Below, piece after piece: positions 1 to 9,330 of a stretch of 64,000 nucleotides of DNA; the first letter of the stretch is position 1; each line of letters opens with the position of its first letter. The stretch is taken from NCBI RefSeq assembly GCF_000283155.1, contig NW_004454175.1, positions 3,094,536-3,158,535 of the forward strand, written 5' to 3'. This DNA is from Ceratotherium simum simum (Eukaryota > Chordata > Mammalia > Perissodactyla > Rhinocerotidae). A program made the position numbers and the translations under genes. Below the pieces are notes generated by a model, which did no database searches, was not told the origin of the DNA, and was given only the letters and a program-made list of their open reading frames with translations.

Positions 1-68
1 ACATATTCATAGGTTCTGGGGATTAGGACGTGAACATCTTTGGAGGGCCATTATTCTGCCTACCACAG
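1..68 (-). mobile_element. MLT1-type MaLR LTR fragment, cut by window edge
   Basis: The string 'aggttctggggattaggac...' followed by 'ggccattattctgcctaccaca' is the reverse complement of the 5' start of MLT1-class LTRs, which reads TG-G-TAGGCTGAATAATGGCC. Only the outermost bases of the LTR are in the window; the rest lies upstream. Family recognised from memory of the consensus. Confidence 0.7.
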
Positions 69-372
69 GCTCTGATCAATTTAGCTGTGCATTTTGATCT
101 CTTCATTTGAAAAATCACAGAAAGAGATGCAATTTCAAGGCAGATTCTTGTTCTTGAACAATCCGGTTCTCCTATTCTGCCTGCTCAGGGTGCAGTAACA
201 TTGCTTTCAAATCATGTAGGGAGAGGGAGGGCCCCACACGTAGAGTCCCACCAGGTGGGATGTGGAGTCTGTCAGGAGACCTTTTCCTGCCCACTCAATC
301 ATACAAACCAGTGGAAATCTTGATGCCACTTTAGTTAGTCATGACTTCTGATATGAACCAAACATATATATA
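69..372. other. Unassigned sequence, no gene seen
   Basis: No repeat, coding signature or RNA gene recognised. The right end becomes a short TA run that leads into the assembly gap. Confidence 0.5.
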
Positions 373-472
373 NNNNNNNNNNNNNNNNNNNNNNNNNNNN
401 NNNNNNNNNNNNNNNNNNNNNNNNNNNNNNNNNNNNNNNNNNNNNNNNNNNNNNNNNNNNNNNNNNNNNNNN
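373..472. other. Assembly gap of exactly 100 N
   Basis: Positions 373 to 472 are all N. Exactly 100 N is the usual placeholder for a gap of unknown size. The gap is flanked by TA-rich sequence on the left and (ATTTAT)-like sequence on the right, so it probably hides an AT-rich microsatellite. Any open frame read through it is meaningless. Confidence 0.98.
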
Positions 473-514
473 ATTTATATTTATATTTATCTGTATTTAG
501 GCAAAGCCTTACCT

Positions 515-737
515 GAGTGCCCTTGGCCCCTAAGACTGGTTCTGATGTCTCTTGTATACTCGGTCAGTACTCCTCCATCAGAGCACTCAACACACTCTAT
601 TGTTTTTGCCTGTTTTCTCCTCTGTCGACACAAGACAACTGGAGGGCAAGAACTCTACCTTTTTTCTGTTGTACACCCAGTGCCTAGCGCAGGGCCTGAC
701 ACACCAGACGTTTAATAAACATTTGTTGAATTAATGA
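515..737 (+). mobile_element. L2 LINE 3' end
   Basis: The end of this block, with 'ggagggcaagaactctacc', 'cagtgcctagcgcagggcctgaca' and 'aataaacatttgttgaattaatgaat', matches the L2 3' untranslated end (…GAGGGCAGGGAC…CAGTGCCTGGCACA…AATAAATATTTGTTGAATGAATGA). It is an old, 5'-truncated, non-functional copy. Confidence 0.75.
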
Positions 738-1009
738 ATATCCTACATAAAAGCTTCTATTCATGGTTTTTCAGGCCCAGCCTCTCAGCTAAGTGGGTGG
801 CCTGGCAGACATACTAGAGACAGAGTAGGAATCCGAAGACAATTTATTTTCCAAGAGTTTAATTATTGGATTAATTAAACTGGGGAAATACAGAGAGTTG
901 TTCTTTTTTGTAAAACAATCAGGCAAACAAATTATATATATTCAATAATTAAATTTCCAACACAATATTAAAACTTACCAATGGTGAACCAGGGATACAA
1001 TGTAGTATT
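738..1009. other. AT-rich unassigned sequence
   Basis: No gene or repeat recognised. A cluster of TAAT/ATTA cores around 868-890 ('taattattggattaattaaa') could bind homeodomain proteins, but such strings are common in AT-rich DNA. Confidence 0.4.
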
Positions 1010-1130
1010 CAGGACAGCACTCTGATCCAGGAATTAGAATACTTGACTTCTGGTTAAGGAGCTGTGTGATTTGGGGCAAGTCATTTGCTGTCTCTGAGAT
1101 TCTGTCCTTACCTCTAAATGATTCTATGTG
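1010..1130 (+). mobile_element. MIR SINE fragment
   Basis: 'agctgtgtgatttggggcaagtcatttgctgtctctgagattctgtccttacctctaaa' matches the MIR core in sense orientation (TGTGACCTTGGGCAAGTCACTTAACCTCTCTGAGCCTCAGTTTCCTCATCTG). The copy is diverged and partial. Confidence 0.7.
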
Positions 1131-1135
1131 CAGTG

Positions 1136-1870
1136 TGTAGTCTTTTTTGTCTGGCTTCTTTCCTTTGGCATAATGCTTTCAATATTCATCCATGATATTG
1201 CATGTACAGTAGTTTCTTTTTATTGCTGAGTAGTATTTCATTGTGTGGATATACAACATTTTGTTTATCCATTGACCAGTTGGTGGGCATTTGGCTTGTT
1301 TCTAGTTTCTGGCTATTATGAACAAAATTACTACAATCATTCGACTACGAGTCTTTGTATGGATATGTGTTCATCTTTGTTAGGTAAATACCTAAAAGTC
1401 GGATTGCTAGGTTGTATAGCAGGTCTACGTGTAATTGGATAAGAAACTGCCAAACTGCTTTCCAAAGTGGCTGCACCATTTTGCATTTCCACTAGTCATG
1501 TATGAAATTTCCGATTTCCACATCCTCAGCAACACTCAGTCTTGTCAGTCTTTGTAATTTTGGTTAATCTAGTGGGTGTGATGTGATATCTTATTGTTTT
1601 AATTTTACATTTCCCTAATGATGAATGATGTTAAGCATCTTTTCATATGACTACTAGTCATTCGTATGCCTTCTTAGTGAATAATCTGTTCAAATCTTTT
1701 CGCCAATTTTTAAAATGGGGTTGTCTCTTTTCTTATTATTGAGATGTGAGAGTTCTTTTATATGTTCTAGATAAATGTCCTTTATAGATATGTGTTTGCA
1801 GGTATATTCCCCTGGTCTGTGGCTTGCCTTTCCTTTTTCTTAACAGCGTCTTTTGAAGTGTAAATGTTTT
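1136..1870 (-). mobile_element. L1 LINE, ORF2 3' portion (segment 1 of a split copy)
   Basis: Read in antisense this is the late part of L1 ORF2. On the plus strand it shows the familiar 'cataatgctttcaatattcatccatg', 'ttgctgagtagtatttcattgtgtggatatacaaca' and 'ccatttgcatttccac' landmarks. It is an old copy with many stops. It breaks off at the left edge of a solo LTR and resumes at 2294, and the same L1 continues to about 5190. Confidence 0.85.
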
Positions 1871-2293
1871 TGTGTGGTTATCCCATAGAAACAGGGTAGA
1901 TTCATCCCTGCCTGATTTGATATAGGTGTTGAGACTGTTGATGCCACACATGCACCAAGAAGGTATGAAAAGGTTTATTATTCAATAATGAGACTTTCTG
2001 GGGAGGGCAGGGCGGGCTCCTCAGCAAGTCCAAAAATGGCTTGAGAGAGCAGGGAAAAGAGACTGGTTTTGTTTTTATTGTGGTTAGGGAATGGGGCTGG
2101 AATGAGGGTTCCTGTGCATGACAGCCAGGGCTTGCATGTTCTGAACTTTCTGTTGGCAACAAAGGTGGGAGCATCTGGGCTTTCTTATCAGCTGGCCCAG
2201 ATGTGGGGCAGAAGAAAGAGGGGGAGGAATGGGGCTTGAAAGCTGTCAGCAATCAAAATCAAACATCAAAATGGAGTCAGACTCTTTAATACA
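1871..2293 (-). mobile_element. Solo LTR of an endogenous retrovirus (ERV1-like)
   Basis: This block interrupts the L1. It begins TGTG and ends TACA, the TG…CA ends expected of an LTR. The reverse complement of the plus-strand 'tttatt' at 1974-1979 gives an AATAAA polyadenylation signal, placed toward the LTR 3' end as usual. The flanks are TTTT and GTTT, compatible with a mutated 4-bp target duplication. There is no internal gag, pol or env sequence, so it is a recombined solo LTR. I cannot name the family; a class I (gamma-like) LTR is my best guess. Confidence 0.65.
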
Positions 2294-3109
2294 GTTTAAA
2301 TTTTTATAAAGACCAATTTATCATATTTTTCCCTTTGTGGTTCATTTATTTTTGTGTGTTCTATCTAAGAAATATTTCCCTAGCTCCAATAAATAGTTTT
2401 TTTCCTATGTTTTGTTCTAGAAGTTTTATAGTTTTAGATATTACATTTAAGTGTTTGATACATTTTGAGTTAATTTTTGTATATTGTGTGAGGTAGGGGT
2501 CTAGGATTTTTTTTTTTTCATATGGTCATTCCTTCCAGGACCATTTATTGAAAAAGGCTATCCTTTTTCCCATTGAATTACCTTAGCACCTTTGTTGAAA
2601 ATCAATTGGCCATTGATCTGAAGGTCTACGTCTGGACTCTGTATTCTATTTCATTGATTTATATGTCTATATTCACTCCAATACCACCACATCTTTACTA
2701 CTATAGTTTTATAATAAGTCTTGAAATTGGGTAGCATGATTACTCCAAATTTGTTCTTCTTTTCATAATAATTTAATTTTCTAGATCTTTGTTTGCATTT
2801 CCATGTAAGTTTTAAAATCATTTGTCAATTTCCACAAAAGAGCCTGGTGGGATTTGATTGAAATTACATTGAGTTGATAGATCAATTTGGGGAGAACTGA
2901 CATCTTATCAATATTGTGTTTTGTGATAAATGAACACAGTTCATCTCTCCATTTATTTAGGTCCATTTTTAATCTCTCTCAGAAATGCTGTGTAATTTTC
3001 AGTATACAGGTTTTACACACATCGAATTAAACTTTTCCCTAAGATTTTTATATTTTTGATGTTATTGTGAATAGTATATATTTTTTCAATTTCAGTTTCC
3101 AGTGGTGGA
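2294..3109 (-). mobile_element. L1 LINE, ORF2 middle portion (segment 2)
   Basis: The antisense L1 ORF2 resumes directly after the LTR with 'taaagaccaatttatcatat'. It continues through 'ttccaggaccatttattgaaaa' and 'ttatcaatattgtgttttgtgataaatgaacaca'. Order and spacing agree with the consensus, which confirms that segments 1 and 2 were once contiguous. It is interrupted again at about 3110 by a plus-strand element. Confidence 0.85.
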
Positions 3110-4036
3110 ACTTTTGTTTCCAGCCAAGATGGAGTAACAGACACCAGATCTATCCTCTCAACTGAAACATCTAAAAAGCTGAACAAGATATATAAAACTA
3201 TGGTTTTCAAGTCATGGGACATCAGGCAATGGAAGACAGTGATTTCTGAGTGATGGAAAAAAAATAAGGTGAGCCGTACGATTGCCCAGCTCATCACCTG
3301 GAGAGTGTTTCCAGGCCACAGCAGAGGGGGCAGCAACTCAGGCAGAGCCCAGCAGTCTCCTCTAGTCAAGGAAATAGAGGTGAGAGTTCAGGGAAGCCAA
3401 GATAGCTAGAGTTTGCAGGTCAGAGGACTGGACAGAATGGAACTGCATTGAGAGAGAATTCCAGAAGTCTGCAGAAAGTCCCCATCAGTCTTCAGCTGCA
3501 TACTGATCAGTGCATGCTGGAGAGGAAACTACCAGAGGCCAGGGAAAGAATCACTCAAAACGTTTAAAAGAAACAATACCCGGAGCTCACACAGTACCAA
3601 GAATACTTTTTGTTCCTATCAGTCAGAGTAGAAAAACCTCATAAAATTCACCAGCCATAGGCTAAGTGCTGCTTTGGTCCTACCTAACAAAGCTTAACAG
3701 CAAGACCAATGTTTAAACGTGCATCCCAGAACTAAAGTCAAGAATATTTGGGAATAGAAAAATATCCAGTACTCAAGAAGGTAAAATTCACACTGTCTGG
3801 TATCCAATAAAAAATTACCAGATATACAAAGAAGCAGGAAAATGTGACCTGTAATTAGGAGAAAATTCATTAAATCAAAACTGATGCAGAAATGATCCAG
3901 ATGGTAGAATTGGTAGACAAGGACATTAAAAGAGTTCCTATAACTGTATTCCATGTGTTCATGAAAGTAGAGGAAAGATGAAAAATGTTGCATAATGATG
4001 TGAATGGTACAAAAAAAGAACTAAATTGAATTTCTA

Positions 4037-4414
4037 GTGATGAAAACTACAATGTTTGGGTGGAGAAATTTACTAGATGGAATTAATGGTGGACTGAATA
4101 CTGAAGAGGAAAAAATTAATAAATTTGAAGCAATAGAAACTATGCAAAATGAAACTCAGAGACAAAAAAAGACTAAACCCCCCCCCAAAAAAACAAAACA
4201 GAGCATCAGTGAGCTAATGAGTCCTAATATATGTCCTAATATATGTGTTATAGAGTCTTTGAAGGAGAGGAGAGAGAGGGGAGCACAACAAGTATTTGAA
4301 GAAATAATGGCTGAACAAATTTTCAAATTGATGGAAATTATAAACTTACAGATCCAAAAAGCTCAAAGCACTGCAAGCAACAACATGGAGGAACCTCAAA
4401 ATAATACTGAGTGA
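4037..4414 (+). pseudogene. L1 ORF1 remnant, open for 125 codons
   Basis: The frame holds recognisable L1 ORF1p pieces. The end of the coiled-coil region (…LLDGINGGLNTEEEKINKFEAIE…) is followed by a lysine-rich low-complexity insert and a start of the RNA-binding region (…RRERGAQQVFEEIMAEQ…). A full ORF1p is about 340 residues; this frame ends after 125, where the sequence jumps to the L1 3' end. Compared with ORF1, the RRM body and the C-terminal domain are absent. It is a dead or non-autonomous retrotransposon frame, not a host gene. Confidence 0.7.
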
Positions 4415-4625
4415 AAGAAGCCAGGCCAAAAAGAGTATATAGTCTATGATTTCATATATATGTAGATTGAGAAGATGCAAACTAATTTATGGTGACAGAA
4501 AACAGATGAGGGTAGAGAGAGGGCATGGAGGGGTGAGAGGGAGGGGTGAGAGACAAAGGGACAAAGAAAACTTTTGAGGGTGATGGATACGTTCCTTTTC
4601 TTGACTGTGGTGATGGTTTCATGAG

Positions 4626-4667
4626 TGTGTGTGTATATATATATATGCATATATATACACGCACACA
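4626..4667. repeat. TG/TA/CA microsatellite with palindromic core
   Basis: Alternating GT, then TA, then CA dinucleotides centred on ATGCAT. Bases 4638-4657 form a perfect 20-bp palindrome. It lies in the 3' UTR of the HAL1-like element. Confidence 0.9.
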
Positions 4668-4752
4668 TAGATGTAAAAACTCATCAGATTGTGCACTTTA
4701 GATATATGCAGTTTATAATATGTCAATTGCATCTCAACAAAGCTGTTTAAAA

Positions 4753-4799
4753 GTTCCAAAGTTCCAATTGTTTGTTGCTAATATGTAGAAATACAATTG
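4753..4799 (-). mobile_element. L1 LINE sliver (segment 3)
   Basis: 'tgttgctaatatgtagaaatacaattg' is the antisense L1 ORF2 string that precedes 'attgatttttatgtattgaccttgtatcc'. The ERE insertion now separates the two halves. Confidence 0.7.
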
Positions 4800-5121
4800 T
4801 TTTTTTTTGTGTGTGTGTGTGTGTGAGGAAGATCAGCCCTGAGCTAACATCCATGCCAATCCTCCTCTTTTTGCTGAGGAAGACCGGCCCTGAGCTAACG
4901 TCTATTGCCAATCTTCCTCCTTTTTTTTTTTGTTCCCTTTCTCTCCCCACAGCCCCAGTAGATAGTTGTATGTCATAGTTGCACATCCTTCTAGTTGCTG
5001 TATGTGAGACACCACCTCAGTATGGCCGGACAAGTGGTGCATGGGTGCACACCTGGGACTCGAACCCAGGCCACCAGTAGCGGAGCACGTGCACTTAACT
5101 GCTAAGCCACGGGGCCGGCCC
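4800..5121 (-). mobile_element. ERE SINE (tRNA-derived), minus strand
   Basis: Read on the minus strand it starts GGCCGGCCCCGTGGCTTAGCAGTTAAGTGC (A-box region) and carries a perfect B box, GGTTCGAGTCC. It then has both tail modules ('cagcaactagaaggatgtgcaac' and two copies of 'gatgttagctcagggc…cttcctc'). It ends in a CA-repeat/A tail, seen here as T8 followed by (GT)n. The 8-bp target duplication 'tacaattg' is perfect at 4792-4799 and 5122-5129 and splits the L1. No RNA product can be inferred beyond pol III potential. Confidence 0.93.
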
Positions 5122-5190
5122 TACAATTGATTTTTATGTATTGACCTTGTATCCTGCAACTTTGCTAAACTCACTTGTTCTAATAATGCT
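5122..5190 (-). mobile_element. L1 LINE ORF2 (segment 4, right end of the copy)
   Basis: 'attgatttttatgtattgaccttgtatcctgcaactttgctaaactc' is antisense L1 ORF2 and continues the sliver at 4753-4799. Homology fades at about 5190 into a (TTGTTGC)-like stretch. Confidence 0.75.
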
Positions 5191-7156
5191 TGTTATTGTT
5201 GCTATTATTGTTGCTGCTGTGATTAAAATCAACAGCATTATCAAAGGATATATTTAATGCATGTGTCAGAGCTTTGCAAACTGTGAAGCACTCTGTAAGT
5301 TATTTCAGTAACTATAATAGAAAAATCAAACTTTTAATTCTCCTGGGTGCCTAAGCAGAGGTGGGTTTCTCTGTAGAAGATTAAAGCCTGGAGACACAGC
5401 GATCCTAGCAATCACATGAGAACAGCAATGCACACAGGACTCTAAATACCCAAGGGCCAGGCCGCCATCCTTCTCTAACAATTGCAGGAAACAGACTCAG
5501 ATCCCTTTTCCTTAGAGCTCGTGTGCCAGCTCTGCTGGTGGGGAAGCCCCTGCATCCTGTCTGCTCAGTATTTGATGCTCAGCGATAACGGACCTGTGCT
5601 CTCCAAGAGCTGGGAACTACTCAGAACAGAAGTATTTATGGGTTCCCTGGAAATGCCTGCCAAATGCGCCCCTGGAGCCCGGCTGGAGAGCTTTCCCCTC
5701 ACATGCATGCTTGCTACTGCTCAGCTCTTGGGCTCTTGTCAATGCCAGCAGAGCGGGGGAGAGATTTTCTACAAAGCCCAGCTCACTTTCCTGGCTTGCT
5801 ATCCAATTCCTTCTACGAAAGACCTTCTCCATCCTGGCCTTGCCACTGCAGTTCTGCAGTTCTGTATAACAGGAGTTAGTGTTAGAATAACAAATCCTAT
5901 TTATCCTTTATGAGAAATTAATTATTCAATGTTGGCAAATTTATTAAGAGTTCTCCATGGGCTGCCAAGAGCAGAGGATTATATTGGAGAGCAAAGTGGA
6001 TGTGCTGAAATCCATACATTTATATTCCATTGTTTTCTTAGTGCTCTGAACAAATATTATTTCATATGGACATCACATTTCTCTTAAATCCTGTCAAACA
6101 TTTGATGTGCATTCGAGTTTTTCCTTGCTCTATGGATGGCAATGTGACGTTAGGCTTCCAGCTATTCCCTGGAGGCCTGAGCTAAATTCACATATCTTCC
6201 ATTTCTCCTGCAGCCCTGATTTCCCCTCTTATGGAACTCATCTTTGCTCCAAATGTCTTCTTAGCAATGCAGAAACTTTAGCAATGGGTGAACTCATTTT
6301 CTCTAAGTTCAGAAATTATTCAGACTTAAGGATTTTGAAATTTAAAGGAGATTCTTGGTTTCTGCATCAGGTCACCCATAACACAGTGCAACTCCTGTTT
6401 TTAAGTGGGATAAAAACTCTTTTAAGAAGTTTATTGAAAGGGCTCAGAAGATTTCGTGGACATCAAATACTTTCTTAAGGGACAATATTTTGATAGTTTA
6501 ATTATAAGAAAATAGGAAACATGCAGATTAAATTGACCCTAAAACACACATGGTTTTAAAGATTAATGGCAAAGAATTCTGGCAAAATACATTTTTTGAA
6601 TCTAAAACACATGAACAAAATCAAAAGGCCCAATGAATTCAGATTATAGCAGTTGGAGCGATGTGTTCTGCCGTATAGAATCCTGAGGAGACCACAGGCC
6701 ACTTTTCTGTGCTGCCTCTGACCTTCTTCTCACCTGGGACTCAGTTTTGCTCTCCAGTTTTTGCCTCTGAAAAATGGGTAAAGATGCTAAATCTCTCCTC
6801 TTGTCTTTCTTTCTTTTTTTTTAGATTCTAAAGACAATTATGTGTTCTGTGAATTTCTCACATATACAAAGTTTGTTTCCAAGTAGATTAGTTTCTTACC
6901 TGAAGGAATTTGATGACTTTTACTCTGTTTGGCTTCTTAACTGTCAGGGAGTGGGGTGCCACTCTGAGTCATGTAATTAAGAAACCTCAGTGTTTATATT
7001 CCCCTAAATACCTACATAGGTATTTTGATCTTTTCTAGTCACAGAAACTTTTCATCAAAAATTAAATGGATTAAAGGGCCCCTGCTCACATGGAGGGGGT
7101 AGGCGTGTTCTCCTCTCCTAGTGACTCTTCCTTCCCCGAGCAGAGTTCAGCAATAC
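5191..7156. other. Unassigned sequence, no gene supported
   Basis: About 2 kb with no repeat recognised except a possible MIR 3' tail near 5268-5320 ('gagctttgcaaactgtgaagcactctgtaa'). A plus-strand open frame of 143 codons at 5482-5913 shows no motif I recognise and no clear codon bias, so I do not call it a gene. Confidence 0.5.
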
Positions 7157-7170
7157 CCAGCAGATGGCAA
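7157..7170 (+). promoter_or_regulatory. CTCF-like motif
   Basis: CCAGCAGATGGCAA matches the CTCF core CCASYAGRKGGCRS at 13 of 14 positions. Single motif matches are frequent by chance in 64 kb, so occupancy is unproven. Confidence 0.3.
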
Positions 7171-8330
7171 ATTTGCTTGTGGTGCCTTGTTTTGGTGTGT
7201 TTGGTAACTTTTGTCTGTGTACTTGTCATTGTTGTTGAAAAATCACTTGTGGGAGTCTTTGAGCCTTGACATGAAGCCACGTTCCTTCAGAGAGGTTTTG
7301 TTTCTGCTTGGCACTTCTGGGCATTATCAGTCCTCGACCACCTTAAATCAAGTTCAGAGTTTGAGGTTCTCTGAAACCTCCGGGCAAGACAAACCTGGGT
7401 GCAGATCCACACGAGGGCTGGACTGTGGCCATAATATCTTGGAAATGGGTTTCTTTCTTTCTTTTTTTCCCCCTGCTTTCCTTCCCTTCTCTACCTATGG
7501 GTGTATTGGAGTCTAGTTCACTTCTGGTTGACACACACACGGAGGGTGCAGTCCTTGGGCTCCATTTAATGGGGGGAAGGATTTTTCTCAGACTCTTGCA
7601 TTGGCCCTGAGCCTTGACTTCTGTCCCCTTCTGCATGAGACCAACAAAACTTAGCAAATGCCTCTGGATAAAAGCATCAGAGGTGCTCAGGTCTCGCTTC
7701 CTGCTCTAGCTTCCCTCCTACTCTTCCATCTTGACCTGGTATTTCCTTGCAGCTTTGTCAGCTTGTTGATACATATGTGAGACTTTTTTGGTTAATATTT
7801 TTTCCAACATTTTCATTGTTTTCTGCAGTAAATTTAGTTGGAAAAAACCTATCCTACCATTTCTGGAAACAGAACTTCTTTAGCTATAAAATTGAGTTGA
7901 AAGTTTCCAAGCATCTGATAGTCAACTAAATCCTACCTCAAGGCACTGCATTAAGTCAGGGCTTCAAGGGTTAGAGAAAGGAGACCAGTTTTCACTTCTC
8001 CTGTACTGGTTGGCAACGTTGTTCTACCATTTTGCATTAATAAAATCTTGTGTTAGAGATTTCATGAGAACCCTATTTGTCTGAGCCCTGTACTAGGTAG
8101 TACATATGGTGGTATTAAATATGATTTATTTTCATATAATTCTAAGGAATTTGGGGCTTGGTCTTGTCTTTCTTTCTTTTTTTTTTTTTTCTTTAGATTA
8201 TCCTCAGTAGAAAACTAGCTCTAAGTTGAGAAAAATAGTATCAACTTCCCCAAGAAGAGAATTTCCCCACTTTGCCTGAGTGGGTGTTAAACTGGCTTCC
8301 ATGCTCTACCTCTGTCATCAAAACAAAGAG
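7171..8330. other. Unassigned sequence with pyrimidine-rich runs
   Basis: No gene or transposon recognised. There are pyrimidine-rich runs around 7449-7490 and at 8168-8191. Confidence 0.5.
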
Positions 8331-8553
8331 CCTGGGCTGGCCCCGTGGCTTAGCGGTTAAGTGCACGCGCTCCGCTACTGGCAGCCAGGGTTCGGATCCC
8401 GGGCGTGCACCGACGCACCGCTTCTCCGGCCATGCTGAGGCCGCGTCCCACATACAGCAACTAGAAGGATGTGCAGCTATGACACACAACTATCTACTGG
8501 GGCTTTGGAGGAAAATAAATAAATAAATAAAATTATTAAAAAAAAAAAAAAAA
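8331..8553 (+). mobile_element. ERE SINE
   Basis: 'ggctggccccgtggcttagcggttaagtgc' contains the A box and 'gggttcggatcccgg' contains the B box. The short tail module 'cagcaactagaaggatgtgcagc…ggggctttgg' follows, ending in (AAAT)n and a poly-A. Flanking 'aaagag' on both sides is a short possible target duplication. Sequence is close to the other EREs here, suggesting a fairly young copy. Confidence 0.93.
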
Positions 8554-8815
8554 GAGAGTCCAGCCTGATGCAGAGGGATGTGGGCTCAAACTCAAAGACA
8601 ACAACTTAAACCTCCAGAGTCAAAGAGTGTTCTGAATGCTGAAAGTAGGGAGCAGAACGTGGGTGCCTGTGTGCGGCCTTTCTGGAAGCAAGGACCATGT
8701 GCTTGTAGAATGATGACTAGTGGCCTCAAAGACAGAAAAATTTAAGTAGAAAAAGAATGATCTCTGCACTTGATGATTCTGCTTCTGCCAGTAGGCTTCT
8801 CTGTGGACTAACCCA
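8554..8815. other. Unassigned sequence
   Basis: Nothing recognised. Confidence 0.4.
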
Positions 8816-8936
8816 TGATTCTGCCTGGGGCCTACAGGGCAGCCACAGGGTCTGGCAAGTAGAGAAATGCTTTGTATTAGATGTTCAATGGGATTTGAAG
8901 AACGAATGAAGGAATGAATGAATGAATAAATGAAGA
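8816..8936 (+). mobile_element. L2-like 3' tail with (GAAT)n
   Basis: 'acagggtctggcaagtagagaaatgctt…gaacgaatgaaggaatgaatgaatgaataaatga' resembles the L2/MIR 3' end (…CTGGCACATAGTAGGTGCTCAATAAAT…GAATGAATGA). The GAAT microsatellite spans about 8904-8934. Confidence 0.5.
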
Positions 8937-9069
8937 GGAGGTTCTCTCCTTCCAGGTTGGCGGTGTTCCTTCTATTCTTCAGAGAGCATTTCTTATCCTA
9001 TTGCTTGGTGAAGTGCTTCTTGACTTACTGGAAATAAAATGTGCTTTTTTTACAAGTCATGCCCTATGG

Positions 9070-9259
9070 CAGTATTTTTTCAAAGTGTGGCCCACAGACC
9101 ACCTACATCCAAATTACCTGGGGTGTTGGTCAAAACTGCCAACTCCTGGGCCCCATTCCACAACTACTGAATCAGAATTTTGGGGAATGGGCTCGGAAAT
9201 CTGCACTTTTAACACAACCCCAGGTGATTCTACAGCACGTAGGAGTTTGAGGAGCATTG
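9070..9259 (+). mobile_element. MER5A (hAT-Charlie MITE)
   Basis: Begins 'cagtattttttcaaagtgtgg', carries the diagnostic 'cctgggccccattcc…ctactgaatcagaatt' and 'cccaggtgattct' strings, and ends 'agtttgaggagcattg', a decayed terminal inverted repeat (consensus AGTTTGAGAACCACTG). Non-autonomous and inactive. Confidence 0.85.
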
Positions 9260-9279
9260 TATTATGTGAACATTATCGT

Positions 9280-9330
9280 CACATCAATAAACATTCATTA
9301 AGCAACCACTATGTTCATTGCATATTTTAG
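9280..9330 (-). mobile_element. Possible L2/MIR 3' tail fragment
   Basis: 'aataaacattcattaagcaaccactatgttcattgca' resembles antisense L2/MIR tails (TTTATTGAGCACCTACTATGTGCC). Short and diverged. Confidence 0.35.

Larger units (their letters stand above)
3110..4752 (+). mobile_element. Internally deleted L1 (HAL1-like): 5' region and ORF1 part joined to L1 3' end
   Basis: Starting near 'ccagccaagatggagtaaca', the block runs in L1 sense orientation through a 5' region and an ORF1 remnant, up to about 4375. It then passes straight into the very end of ORF2 and the 3' UTR ('ctcaaaataatactgagtgaaagaagccagg', 'aactaatttatggtgacagaa', 'actcatcagattgtgcact', 'ctcaacaaagctgtt'). The whole element is about 1.64 kb, so several kilobases of ORF1 and ORF2 are missing. 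It lies inside the minus-strand L1, with 'agtttcc'/'agttcca' at the two edges as a likely decayed target duplication. It is either a HAL1 family member or a single deleted L1 copy. Confidence 0.7.

Noticed and set aside
5482..5913. Plus-strand open frame of 143 codons
   Set aside because: No domain, no codon bias visible, overlapped by frames on both strands; length is within chance for 64 kb.
8331..8420. tRNA-like A and B boxes suggesting a tRNA gene
   Set aside because: They belong to the tRNA-derived head of an ERE; no cloverleaf acceptor stem closes and the same head recurs at nine other sites.
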